Shown: positions 22,501 through 31,965 of the stretch, piece after piece
How the letters are laid out: each line of letters starts with the position of its first letter
Numbering within the stretch: the stretch's first letter is position 1
Source: Zoroaster sp. YZ-2022
Lineage: Eukaryota; Echinodermata; Asteroidea; Forcipulatida; Zoroasteridae
NCBI GenBank assembly: GCA_029582265.1
Contig: CM055831.1
Span: forward strand, 21,652,682 to 21,716,681
Length of the DNA: 64,000 bases
Direction of reading: 5' to 3'
Position numbers and translations under genes: made by a program
The notes under the pieces: model-generated
What the model was told of the DNA's origin: nothing
Databases searched by the model: none
The model's input: only the letters and a program-made list of their open reading frames with translations

Positions 22501-25252
22501 CTCCAGAGTATTTCATTATCAATTTAATGTTGTTGGAGTAAGGAACAACCTTCTTTTAAACCAAATCTGTCGACCCATTTATACTGGGCGCTCCCTTAAC
22601 TGCGGTGGTACCAACATTCTGCTTCAAGCGTTCGTTTGCTATGCAGTCCAGTGCTTCTTCAACCAATCTATGCACTCTAGTTGACGAAACACTAGCGTAA
22701 CACGTATTTAAGAATGCGTGTGACGTGCGTGTGCAGTGTGGTACCACCACATTAACCCTCCTATATACAGTGCAGTTGCCATAGAATTGTCAGACCTTTC
22801 AAAACCTTTCAAGTTTGCTGTACTGAAGGGTTTTGAAAGGTGAGAAAACTGTCTGACAAAAGGGACCTATGAAAGGTTTCGAAAGGTGTAACAACTCTCT
22901 GAACAAACTGGTGTTGAAATGTTTCAATACCTTTCAAAGGGTATTGAAAGGTGTGGTTGTTCAGTAGCAACAAATTCTGGAGGGTTTTAAAGGGTTCATA
23001 ATAATTGATAGCCATTTTGGCCCGTAAGCAGATTTTGAAAGGTTTTGAAAGGTCAAACCATAGGAGGGTTAATGGTGGGAAAACAGTGGTTGCCGGATTA
23101 GTCTGTATACTTGAAAATACATTTATTTATTTTTATTTATTTATTTATTTATTTAAAACTATCTTTAACGAGGGTAACCCATCCAGCACAGCTGATCATT
23201 TGGGGCCTTCATATTATATAAAAATATATCAATATTATACAAAAATTATTACAGGAGGTACAGATGAATTAATAATAATGATAAAACAGTCTTAACGGAC
23301 AATTACATACTAAATAAAACGTAAAGTACTAAATTGCACAAATCCCAGTCTACCATACTGATTAAAGATAGGACTAAAAGGGAAGATTAAAAATGGAGCA
23401 ATAAACTAAAAAAACAATAACAAAAATTTAAGCAGGTGTGGATCTGGCATTTTAGTTGTGCAGTTTGCTTCCCCCTACTATCCAATGCGTTACTCTCTAA
23501 TACAGGTTAACTCTCCTACTCTAGCTGCACTTTAGTGGGAAGTTGCTACAGAGCTAAAAAAAATCAGTCAACTGCCTGTTTTCACTGTTGAGCCAAATGT
23601 TTACACAGGCGCATTTTTGACTGGTTTTTACCACCCTGAATGCTTTTACCAGTCAAAAACGGTCAACTTATTTTGACCTGTAAATGTACTTAATACACAT
23701 AAGGTTTGACAGTATTTGACAAAGTGCACTACATGTATATATATATCTTGGCAGGTATATCAACATTTTGATTGAATTTGACCCTTGTAGTAGTAGGAGG
23801 GTTAATACTTGTTTATTTATATTTGATAGATCAACCAGGGTGGGCTAGTGGAGAGGATGACCATGTTGTGGCCAGGGCAGAGTATGATCTCAAAGCAGAA
23901 AGCAATAACGAGCTTTCATTAAAGGCTGGTGCAATGCTCAACCTTGCACCCAAAGGTACAGTGTGTTTGGATGTTATTACAGTGCAATGCTGGTATATGG
24001 GGTCCACTCCAAATGTTCACTACTGGAAGTTCTTCAAAGTAATCAATTAAATAATTAAAAGCATTTTTCAAAAGCTGAATTCATGTAAACATGCCCCTAT
24101 ATACCAAAGTTACTGGCTAAACTGTTAAAAAAAATTGCCAGCTCAATCAAGGCAAAACTCTCTTTGAATCAAGAATATACATTAAAACAATCTTTGAACA
24201 TTTAATCTTATGTCGTTAACAAGAAAATCGTGAAAATGCTTTCAGATTTGTTGTATTGCATGAAGGAAATTAGAACTGAAAATTATTTCATGTTTCTTAA
24301 AAATGACCACCTCAAACAAAAATTTATTTTAGGGAAGACTGATGCCATCATCAGTTTTACACCAAGTAATACATAATTATTCAACCATTGCCAATCCTAT
24401 ACCTTACTTTTAAGAGTCAGAGCTTCACCCAGGGCCAGATTAGCCATTGGGCCGGTGGGGCCGGGGCCCAGGGGCCCTTGGCTCTCAGGGGCCCTTCGGG
24501 GAAACTGGACCGCGCGGCGCGGTACTGGGTTTGAGGCCCTGACAAGGGCTCCTGGGGCCCGGCCTTCAGGCCCCCAGGCTGGAGGTCCCTGCTGGGGACC
24601 CCTTAAAGTGGGCCCTTTGAGGACCACTGCTACACCGTACTGTGAAGCAGTGGTCCTCAAAGGGCCCACTTTGAGAGGTCCCATTGAGGAGGGGCCTCAG
24701 GGGGGCCTTGAAAAATGATCGGCCCAGGGGCCCTAGTGGGGGTTAATCCGTCCCTGGCTCCACCAGGTAAATTAACACATTTTTAGTCTTGATTTTCTTT
24801 TTTCCTCCTAAACAGAACTTCAACCCAAAGTCAGAGGATGGGTCCTAGCTAGTGTCAACGGGCAAAGTACAGGCCTTGTTCCTGCTAATTACATTAAGAT
24901 TCTAGGCAAGAGACGTGGTCGGAAAAGCACCCTTGCCAACCAAGAACAGGAAAAGCAACATGTATCTAATTTACAAACTATTTCTGAGGAAACCCCGGAC
25001 CCAGGCACAAATGACCAATCAGCTGTTCCATCTGTATCAACATCACACAGCGAATCTAATCTCACTGCCTTTGATTCAGCTTTTATGGAAATGCCTGGCA
25101 TTAGCCAGCCAACAGAGGGCAGTATACAGACCAGCATGGAAAGTGAGTGGTCTGTTTGGGAGAAGGAAGGGACACTGGAAGGGAAGGGAACTACTGACAA
25201 TCAAAATGATGATAAGGGCTTAACTGAAAAATTACAAGATTTGAGTACTTGA
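16503..25252 (+). CDS. PEX13: PEX13, peroxisomal membrane docking protein (476 aa, 4 exons)
   Basis: Peroxin-13 works with PEX14 in the peroxisomal membrane to dock and pass the PEX5-cargo receptor. The CDS joins 16503-16594, 21526-22301, 23830-23955 and 24816-25252; every junction is GT-AG and frame-consistent, summing to 1,431 nt. In order: an N-terminal PPKPWE motif (residues 4-9); a Ser/Pro stretch; a Tyr/Gly/Met-rich segment (about 79-138); the conserved AFQSIESIVQAF block; a membrane segment starting WPIFMFF (about 261-281); GEDDHVVARAEYD opening the SH3 domain (about 302-365) with GWVLAS and GLVPANYVKIL; and an acidic/polar tail to 476. The human protein is 403 aa; the extra length is in the N-terminal linker and C-terminal tail. 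The reading frame has no break, so the gene is probably functional. Confidence 0.97.
16841..17114 (+). repeat. 137-bp tandem duplication in PEX13 intron 1
   Basis: A unit beginning AATGAAATTAGCAGTTTGGT at 16841 repeats from 16978, differing by about one base, ending ATTGTGGTCATCAAAAA. Very recent local duplication. Confidence 0.9.
17115..17832. other. PEX13 intron 1, no feature seen
   Basis: AT-rich intronic sequence with no exon or repeat end recognised. Confidence 0.5.
17833..18280. mobile_element. Intact AGAATGTC-ended MITE (448 bp) in PEX13 intron 1
   Basis: Ends AGAATGTCTTATCCGACCGC and, inverted, ATATGACATTCT; the interior matches the flanks of the nested copy at 8,682-9,769. Target duplication is unclear. 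Confidence 0.75.
18281..19990. other. PEX13 intron 1, no feature seen
   Basis: Holds a short inverted GGTTAGGGTTAAT / ATTAACCCTAA pair near 18,415-18,472 that shares the CACTCAAAGAAATCTATTCAG word with the hAT repeats; otherwise nothing supportable. Confidence 0.4.
19991..20220. mobile_element. Right-truncated AGAATGTC-ended MITE
   Basis: Begins AGAATGTCGTATCCGACTGC and follows the family to about 20,219, where the match stops. Confidence 0.65.
20333..20707. mobile_element. piggyBac-type MITE in PEX13 intron 1
   Basis: Begins TTAACCCTCCTACTTCTGG and ends AGTAGGAGGGTTAA; shares the AACCATTCGCTTTTGTGG and AAAACCTTGTTTGGATACTT blocks with the copies at 11,256 and 13,261. Confidence 0.85.
20960..21204 (+). 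mobile_element. LINE 3' end (non-LTR reverse transcriptase C-terminus)
   Basis: A frame at 20960-21079 reads ASKLWNNLPVYIRQS, then a FKKALNTHLF block and a stop, the typical C-terminal end of CR1/L2/Rex-type LINE pol proteins. A 3' UTR follows with a (TGTAA)n tail. 5'-truncated, so inactive. Confidence 0.8.
21526..22301 (+). CDS. PEX13: PEX13 exon 2
   Basis: Acceptor TTTCTGTAG, with a second AG three bases later (NAGNAG) that would drop one Arg. Carries the Tyr/Gly/Met-rich segment, the conserved helical core and the WPIF membrane segment. Ends GATGGACAAG|GTAAAA in phase 1. Confidence 0.95.
22752..23072. mobile_element. piggyBac-type MITE, GAAAGGT-word subfamily, in PEX13 intron 2
   Basis: Begins TTAACCCTCCTATATACAG and ends ATAGGAGGGTTAA. 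The interior repeats CCTTTCAAAA in the left half and TTTTGAAAGG in the right half many times, predicting an extended hairpin. Confidence 0.8.
23073..23506. other. PEX13 intron 2 spacer
   Basis: Contains a (TTTA)n tract near 23,120-23,155 and no exon. Confidence 0.5.
23507..23805. mobile_element. piggyBac-type MITE ending 24 bp before a PEX13 acceptor
   Basis: Begins TTAACTCTCCTACTCTAGC and ends AGTAGGAGGGTTAA. The interior uses a different word (TTGACTGGT / ACCAGTCAA). The right TTAA lies 24 bp before the exon 3 boundary. Confidence 0.8.
23830..23955 (+). CDS. PEX13: PEX13 exon 3
   Basis: Acceptor TTTATATTTGATAG, donor CCCAAAG|GTACAG. Encodes the start of the SH3 domain (WASGEDDHVVARAEYDL), which binds PEX14 and PEX5. 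Confidence 0.95.
24422..24764. mobile_element. GC-rich hAT-type MITE in PEX13 intron 3
   Basis: Element 24430-24756 starts CAGGGCCAGATTAGCC and ends GGTTAATCCGTCCCTG; flanks GCTTCACC and GCTCCACC match at 7 of 8 positions. It holds a long perfect palindrome around 24,607-24,675 (arms GTGGGCCCTTTGAGGACCAC). Far more GC-rich than its surroundings. Confidence 0.8.
24816..25252 (+). CDS. PEX13: PEX13 exon 4 (terminal)
   Basis: Acceptor CCTCCTAAACAG. Completes the SH3 domain (KVRGWVLAS, GLVPANYVKIL) then a 110-residue Ser/Thr/Gln/Glu-rich tail, stop TGA at 25250-25252. Confidence 0.95.
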
Positions 25253-25440
25253 ACGTACATATTTACATGCATGTTATATAAATTAACAGGAAAATCTATC
25301 AATCAGTGATTATTAAAGCTGAAAAAACCCTGAGACAATTTTTTTGTCTTATTACCAGAAAGTTTGATTTTAATGTATTGATGATTTAAACATTATGTAC
25401 ATGAATAATTTGTTGATGTGCTAATTCCAAAGGTTGAACG

Positions 25441-26397
25441 TAAAGGGAAGGTACAGCATTGGTAATGTTGGCAAAAAGGTTTCTGTGAGTATGCTTATGA
25501 ACCAACCTGCTGAATGCAGCATCAGGGTTTCGTTTCAGATTTAAAAACTGCATGTCCAAACTGAACAAGCTGGTGACAAGCTGGTGAAGCACCAATTCTG
25601 AGCATGCAAGCCATTACAGTGTGGAGACCCTACTTTAGGCCAAAAAAGGTATCCAGTTCTTGTCATCAGTCAGCTTCAAAATACGGGAAATACGTGATAC
25701 ATTGTATACTCGGGGGACCAAATTTCCCGTATACAAGGTATGGTGGCTAAGAGAGGCGTCACAAATCGAGCAAACGTTCATACCCCTATGTGAAAAAGTC
25801 GTTTAAAGCACAGCACAACTGAATTCCAATCGATCCAATTTTGGCTGCAATTGGACATCTTTTCATAGCCAAAAAATTTTTCTAAATAATAGAAAATTAA
25901 AAATGCCGACGCGCGGGTCTGAGGCGACGCGCGCGGAGACTAGAAACCGAAGACATTTTTTTGGCCTTGGGACCCTGGAAAGATTTGAATTAAATTCTCT
26001 CTTGTGCAATCTGAGGCTTTCCAGCATCAAAATTGTTAGGAAGGACTTGTTACAAATAGGTTGGTTTCAATTAGACTCTAAAAACAGGCTTACATGTTAA
26101 TAGGACAGATTAGACACTTGACTGTCCTGTCCAAACCGATTTTAACCTGTTTTAGTGGCTAGATGAGACCAGGTGCAGAGTCTAAATCATGAGAAAATAG
26201 AAGAAGGCACTTGGATCAAACATGTTGGTAAATGTGCATTGTTGCATATATACATGACTTTGTATACTTTTTCTTAAATGAAAGTATTTCAGACACAATG
26301 ATTTGTCTATGTAATTAGTACCTTTACCAACTGCGCACCAAGTAAACTTTTGGATAATGATATTAGGTAAATGACCAATGTTGTACCTTGCCTTTAA
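25441..26397. mobile_element. Kolobok-like non-autonomous element (about 955 bp)
   Basis: Left end TAAAGGGAAGGTACAGCATT, right end AATGTTGTACCTTGCCTTTAA; these are the ends seen at 4-341. The interior of about 25,640-25,960 (ATACGTGATACATTGTATAC block) recurs at 28,836-29,175 and, inverted, at 57,440-57,860. Confidence 0.7.
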
Positions 26398-27261
26398 TTA
26401 AGCGAGGTCTAATATTTACATAGTTCTTCTATATCTGGTGGGGGGGGGGGGGGGATGACACCCATGTATAGACCAGTCTTCACATTTACTTGTCTATACG
26501 CTAGGCAGGCAGGCAGTAGTATCTTTTTGCCTGGGGTGCTATCATTAAACTAAACTTAGTCAAACTATCAACTGAATTCATATTAATATGTACATTATTT
26601 TCTCATTTACCTGAAAATTTCACTTTTTTTTTCTTTTTTTCTTTTTTTTTTTTAAGATATCGCCCGTGTTTGGCTAAGACGACCCACAAAATATAATTTC
26701 TAAAGCAAACGAATTCGGAAAGATCATATCGTTAAATGAAAAAAAAAAAAATTGTGCACTGTAAATAAAAGCGATATTTCAAACGCGCTTGATTCTGATT
26801 AGCAGCCACACTGGCCAATCGTAAAACTGCCCAATCATAAAACTGCCCACGCTCTTGACCCGTTACATACAATTTGTGTGGTCATGTCCCATGCAACATG
26901 AGGTTTAAAACGTGGGGTCCCGCCTTTGTAATAATTTGAGTTTTTAATTTACTGGTACTAATCCTTGACGAATGTTTTCGTTCAATGTCTCAAATGAAAG
27001 CTTATAACTTCCTTAACCACAGAAAAATTGTAAATAGCAATTTAAAAAAAAAATTACCGTTAAATCCGCCTATATACGGATGATACATCTTTAATGTATA
27101 TTTTGATTAAGAGAAAGTAAGCATATTGGTAGAAGTAGTTGTCAACATTACCAATGTTCCTCTTTAAAAGCAAATTACTGGTAACATAAAGAAAAGCATG
27201 TGTGATACATTGAAGGAATGTTTCACAATATTGTTTGTTATAGAGTAGTTCTGTAGGCCTA
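26398..27261. other. Spacer with homopolymer tracts
   Basis: A G tract at about 26,437-26,454 and T-rich tracts near 26,625-26,655; no exon seen. Confidence 0.5.
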
Positions 27262-27530
27262 TTAACCCTAACCCCCTAGGTATTCTGGCTAGGAACCTTC
27301 CTGAATCCTCCACAATCCATCAGTGCACTTTTAGAAACATGCCCCGTCTTCAAAATGCACCATGCATTTTCGTTGATCTTTCATATTCAGCACTTATGGC
27401 CTGTACTTATTGCCAGGTAGTAATTTTGTCCCATTTGAAGATGTGAAAGTACCAGTTTCCAACAGTGCTGAATTTTCCCCAAAAAGTGCCCCTTGGAGGA
27501 CTTTGCAGGATTTGGGGTGGTTAGGGTTAA
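27262..27530. mobile_element. TTAA-flanked MITE, CCCTAACC family (inverted copy)
   Basis: Begins TTAACCCTAACCCCCTAGG and ends GGGGTGGTTAGGGTTAA; the reverse complement of the 14,072 element over its full length. Confidence 0.85.
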
Positions 27531-27734
27531 CATGGGCGGATCCAGAACATTTTTTGGGGGGGCTGAGAATCAAAAACAATTATTTTTTAGTACTACAAAA
27601 ATTACAATGAAATAATCAAAGGGAGAGAAAAACAAAGCACACTGTGGGAATGGGAGTGCATGCGTTCTCCCCTCCCCTCCCCCTCTCTCTCTCTTTCTTT
27701 TTCTCTGCATTTCACATGACACCATGTGAAATGC
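27531..27734. repeat. Repeat shared with 60,046-60,223, ending in a perfect hairpin
   Basis: CATGGGCGGATCCAGAACAT, a CT-rich tract and intervening sequence recur inverted at 60,046-60,223. At 27,707-27,734 GCATTTCACATG and CATGTGAAATGC form a perfect 12-bp hairpin with a 4-nt loop. Confidence 0.65.
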
Positions 27735-27737
27735 TCT

Positions 27738-27815
27738 ATTGAGTAGTAATTAGTTCTGAAAAGAACTGGAGGTTACAACTCGACGTTACAACTGATCGTC
27801 CTCAGGAGAACGAGT
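27738..27815 (-). repeat. Fragment of the hammerhead-like repeat family
   Basis: Shares GAGTAGTAATTAGTTCTGAA and AACTCGACGTT with 43,237-43,316 but has lost one side of the central stem. Probably a Penelope-like or similar retroelement remnant. Confidence 0.5.
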
Positions 27816-28095
27816 TCAGTTTGTGAAAAGTGTTGAACTAACATTTTTGCTCAAGCAGCCTTCAAAAAATGTTCAGTAAATGTAAACGTAAACGTCAAAA
27901 AATGTATATTTAGCAGTTTGTATGGCATGAATCTAACGAAAGCGTCCTTGAACCAATAATTCTTTTCACATTATGTAGAGTGCCATCTTCACTATTTTAA
28001 GTAATACTATTTTATAATCGTTTTACATTTGAATTCCTTTTTGTAAAAACAAAAATCGGTGAATAAATGATGCTAATGAATATTTAGTTATCATT

Positions 28096-28635
28096 TAATA
28101 ATAATAATAATGTATAGATTTATATAGCGCACGTATCCACCAACTAAGTGGCGCTCAAGGCGCATTATATTATTATCCCTGCTCATAAGGCTCATAAGGC
28201 TCATAAATCATTCCTGAAACCATCTCAGCTCCCTGGGGAGTATACAGCTCAATTGCTGCCATTTCTAGCGCATATAGAGCAAACCATCTCTGCCTTCACA
28301 GGTACCCATTTAACCCCTGGGTGGAGAGAAGCAATTATGGTTAAGTGTCTTGCTCAAGGACACAGGTGTCACGGCCGGGGCTCGAACCCACACTCTGCTG
28401 CTGGCAACACCAGAACTTGAGTTCAGTGCGCTAGACCGTACGACAATCCACTTTACGTGCATTATACAACACACGGGACCTACGGCTTTACGTCCCATCC
28501 GAAGGACGAAGCAATTATGGTTAAGTACCTTGCTCAAGGACACAAGTGTCACGACCGGGGCTCGAACCCACACCCTGCTGCTGGCAACACCAGAACTTGA
28601 GTTCGGTGCGCTAGACCGCTCGGCCACGACACTCC
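28096..28635 (-). mobile_element. SINE with duplicated tRNA-like head
   Basis: Read on the minus strand: GTCGTGGCCGAGCGGTCTAG (A box) and GGTTCGAGCC (B box) head, then the CCTTGAGCAAGGTACTTAAC core, a second head plus core, then a tail GCGCCTTGAGCGCCACTTAG and (TTA)n. The dimeric head distinguishes it from the copies at 40.6, 46.1 and 56.9 kb. Confidence 0.8.
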
Positions 28636-28835
28636 ATTTGTACATATTCATGTTGTTTGAATGACCAATCTATTAAACATCAGGTGCGTATCAATAATTT
28701 TTGAAAGAATCGGGTCTAGGTGATGAATTGTTTGTGTCAACAAAAACATAAAATTTCGTGAGTTGTAGCAGAGATTTTCCACTAGAGATCCGTTTTTAAT
28801 AATAACCGATCTTTTGACAGAACAAACCTAGGAGC

Positions 28836-29175
28836 CATTAGACAAAAATAGTCTCCAGTTTGTGGTCATCGGTCGGCTTCAATATCGGTGCGGTGACGCG
28901 CTTTTTTTCGGCCATGTTTTTTTTGCCAACAGGGAAATACGTGATACATTGTATACGCGGGTACCAAATTCTCATTATGCAAAGTATGGTGACTAAGAGA
29001 GGCCTCACAAATCGAGCAAACATTCACACCCCCATGTGAAAATGTCGTTTAAAGCACAGCACGGCAGAATTCCAATCGATACAGCAATGTTGGCTGCAAT
29101 TGGACATCGTTTCATAGCAAATAAAAAGAAAATTAAAAATGGCGGCGCGCGCGGAGACCAGAAATCGCAAACATT
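28836..29175. repeat. Interior of the Kolobok-like family
   Basis: Carries the GGGAAATACGTGATACATTG, GCACAGCACGGC and CAATTGGACATCGTTTCATA blocks shared with 25,640-25,960. Terminal repeats were not found. Confidence 0.6.
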
Positions 29176-31500
29176 TTTGCCTTACTGTGCAGGCACTGCG
29201 GCGCGGATGGATACGTGAATGAATGAAGTGAAACAATTAGACCATTAATGGCATTAACAGGATATCATCTGTTCAAAGGGGAGGGTATTATTACTACCTG
29301 TTTATAACGGGTTTGGCATCAGTCTGAAATATTACTCCATGCATCACCATTCCAGTCCTTTTCCGTATATTACCTTATTATAATTAATGTGTAATTGGAC
29401 CTAACCACGTAGCCTCTGCAAATTGCTTTCGGTAAGATGATTTCATTTTGTTTACTATTGTAAGATACTAGAATACAGTCTGTACTAGAAATGGAGTGTA
29501 TTACTAGACATGTCACAGGAACCAGTAATACATCCTGAAATACCACAGCGTTACGTACACACAGTCGTGAACTTCAAGACGTCTGAGGACCCTCTATTGT
29601 TTGGACTCTAACTTTTTGAAGCAATCTCCATTGGTTTTGTACACGCCGTTTTCCGAGGACAACGAAGAACAAAGAACCGCCGTCCTAGGACCTATTCGTC
29701 CCTTTGTTATATGTCCTTGGACAGTTTGCAGGTAAGCCCACACACACACACACACACAAACTAGTACGAGTACAAAAACATGCCCTTTTCAAAATCATTT
29801 TTTAAATACAAGAACACATTTTTTTTTCATTTATGATTCCATATTTGAAGAGAGGAAGACATCTTCTCAATATAAACCAAGTTTCCTTATGGAAAAAACA
29901 GAAAGTGCTACTAGTACTGATTGAAAATGGTTCAATTTTTAACACTTGCCACGCAGCTCTTGTTCGAGCGAAAGTGCTGACGGCACCAAACCGTATCGGC
30001 TGTTTTGTAAGCTTGGGTGATGACTGATGAATCAAAAGGTGATACTGTACTGGACTCCTACATTGCCCATATTTGGCCGGAAGTCCCATTCATAACCAAA
30101 TACATCCGAACGCAGTTCCGACGATTACCAAAATAATAACACGTTTTCGGGTGTACGGATCTGTTAAAATTACGGTATGCTCTCAATCCAGGCCTAATAT
30201 TTCAATTTTCCAAACTGATCGTGCTGCACGAATACTTATAAATATCTTTTATACATTTTCACCAAGTTTAAGATCCATAATTAATCAGGATCACCTCTTG
30301 ATTGATACATTTGTGTGGGGCCCCGTTTTGATTTTGCCGGTGCGTGGCCGATATTAAGCCGGGGATTTGACAGTATGCAGATGTGATCTCCCAAAGAAAT
30401 TTCAAGGCTTGTGACAAATTTTGAAGTTCTAAATAAATATTATTTACCCAAACATCGGAATTTATTGAATAATAAAGGGAGAAATAACTTGTGTAAATAG
30501 GAATGTTTTGTGATTTAAAAAACTTTGCACGGGGAGTAAGTTTTACACGGAACAGCAGGAAATGCATCACGTGATCCGTAACGCACTCTTGGCCCTTTTG
30601 GCTGTTCCACCTATTGAACTTCACCTGCTCGTGAAATAAGAATTTTTAAAAAATCACCGAAGAACCATTTTTTATGTAAACTCTTACAGGACAAAACACA
30701 AACACATTTGTGAAACATGTTCAGCCTTTAAATTTCAGTGTTGTATTAATATGAATGGAGTTGGATATATAACATTAAAATAGACACAAAGTACACAAGA
30801 ATCAGTTTGGATGTCTTCACGTTTGGACGTCTTCGCTTATACAGTAAAGTTCCATTGCATTTTTTCAGGAAGGAACCCGAATATTAATTACTTAAAATTC
30901 GGTAACGTTTGAACCGTTTAATCAACTTTTTTTATTTATTTTTTATTAAGTTTGATATTTTTGCCCTTTCAATCAATATGAGTTTTGTACAGAAACAAGG
31001 AATTTGAATTTGCGTCTAACATCCCTAGTATTACCGACACATGCCAAAATACAGATATTTCGTAAAATTAATTTGTTTCACACAATCAGGAAGACAGGCT
31101 GAGAGGATGTATCTGTGGGCTTTATTAGATCACCCAGATTGACTTTATTGAATAGTCAGCTGTGTATGTACATTTTAATGATGTACATGTAAATGATAAA
31201 TGGGCAATCACCATGAAATTATATTTGGAACGTTCATCATAATATGACTAAATATGTGTGTTTATAGGGATACATCTTGTTGTTTACACAACTACAGGAG
31301 TACTAGCTTTCTAAACTACATGTACTTAAACTTTAAGCCATGCAATAACCTTAACACATTTGGAAAAATGTACGGTAAATGCACTACATACTACAAAGCC
31401 TCTGGCTTTATGGACTTTTGCCTCCATGCGCTAAAATAACCTATTTTGTATTACCTGTACTTAACGGTTTAAGCGTTTGGAAATAAATGTGCACTGTGAA
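29176..31500 (+). repeat. 5' flank of SLC16 unit A, duplicated before unit C
   Basis: TTACTGTGCAGGCACTGCGG at 29,180 onward matches 54,670 onward for about 290 bp, and 31,090-31,375 matches 55,015-55,200 plus 56,325-56,390. This shows the duplicated block extends at least 2.5 kb upstream of the transporter. No further exon is recognised here. Confidence 0.7.
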
Positions 31501-31650
31501 ATGTGTAGGTTATGAATAATAGTGTACATTGTATACCATTAGCAGATGGGGATAGATTAAGGAATGTGCTCTTTTTTTATCGCCGTGCATGTAAATGTAA
31601 CTTTTATCCTCTGCCTTCTTTGGGCAGCCAGACCCTGGATTCGCCCCTGG

Positions 31651-31660
31651 TGTATATAAT
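31651..31660 (+). promoter_or_regulatory. TATA-like box conserved between SLC16 copies
   Basis: GTGTATATAAT lies about 105 bp before the start codon and recurs at 62,011-62,020 before the unit C start, in a flank otherwise diverged. However, a pyrimidine-rich AG acceptor (TGTGCAG at 31,749) directly precedes the ATG exon, so a 5'-UTR exon upstream is an alternative. Confidence 0.35.
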
Positions 31661-31760
31661 AGCTTCGGATTTGGCCATATTACAAGTTCATGTTTTGTGT
31701 TCATGTTCGATCCAGTCAGGGAATTTCCTTTTTCTTTTTGAATGTGCAGGATTGTTTGAA

Positions 31761-31965
31761 ATGACGTCTCAACGGCTAGTTAACTACGACAATGAAGCCT
31801 GGGGTTGGGTCATGGTCGGAACAACGTTTGTCTCTAACTTCGTAGTTTATAGTAACCTGAAAGTCGTAGGAGTTCTTCTCATTACTATTACCAATGACCT
31901 CGACAGCGACTTGTGGCTCATTGGATGGATTGCCGTCTTCTTTAGCATGATGCAGAAAGTTTTTG
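31761..31965 (+). CDS. SLC16 unit A exon 1
   Basis: Starts MTSQRLVNYDNEAWGWVMV; first transmembrane helix and start of the second. Donor TTTTG|GTGAG. The next intron is 7.6 kb because of inserted elements. Confidence 0.85.

Noticed and set aside
24397..24718. Gly/Pro-rich open frames on both strands
   Set aside because: They come from the GC-rich hAT MITE in PEX13 intron 3.
28096..28635. tRNA genes at the SINE heads (also 40.9, 46.4 and 57.2 kb)
   Set aside because: They sit at the 5' end of a repeated core and LINE-like tail, so they are SINE promoters, not tRNA genes.
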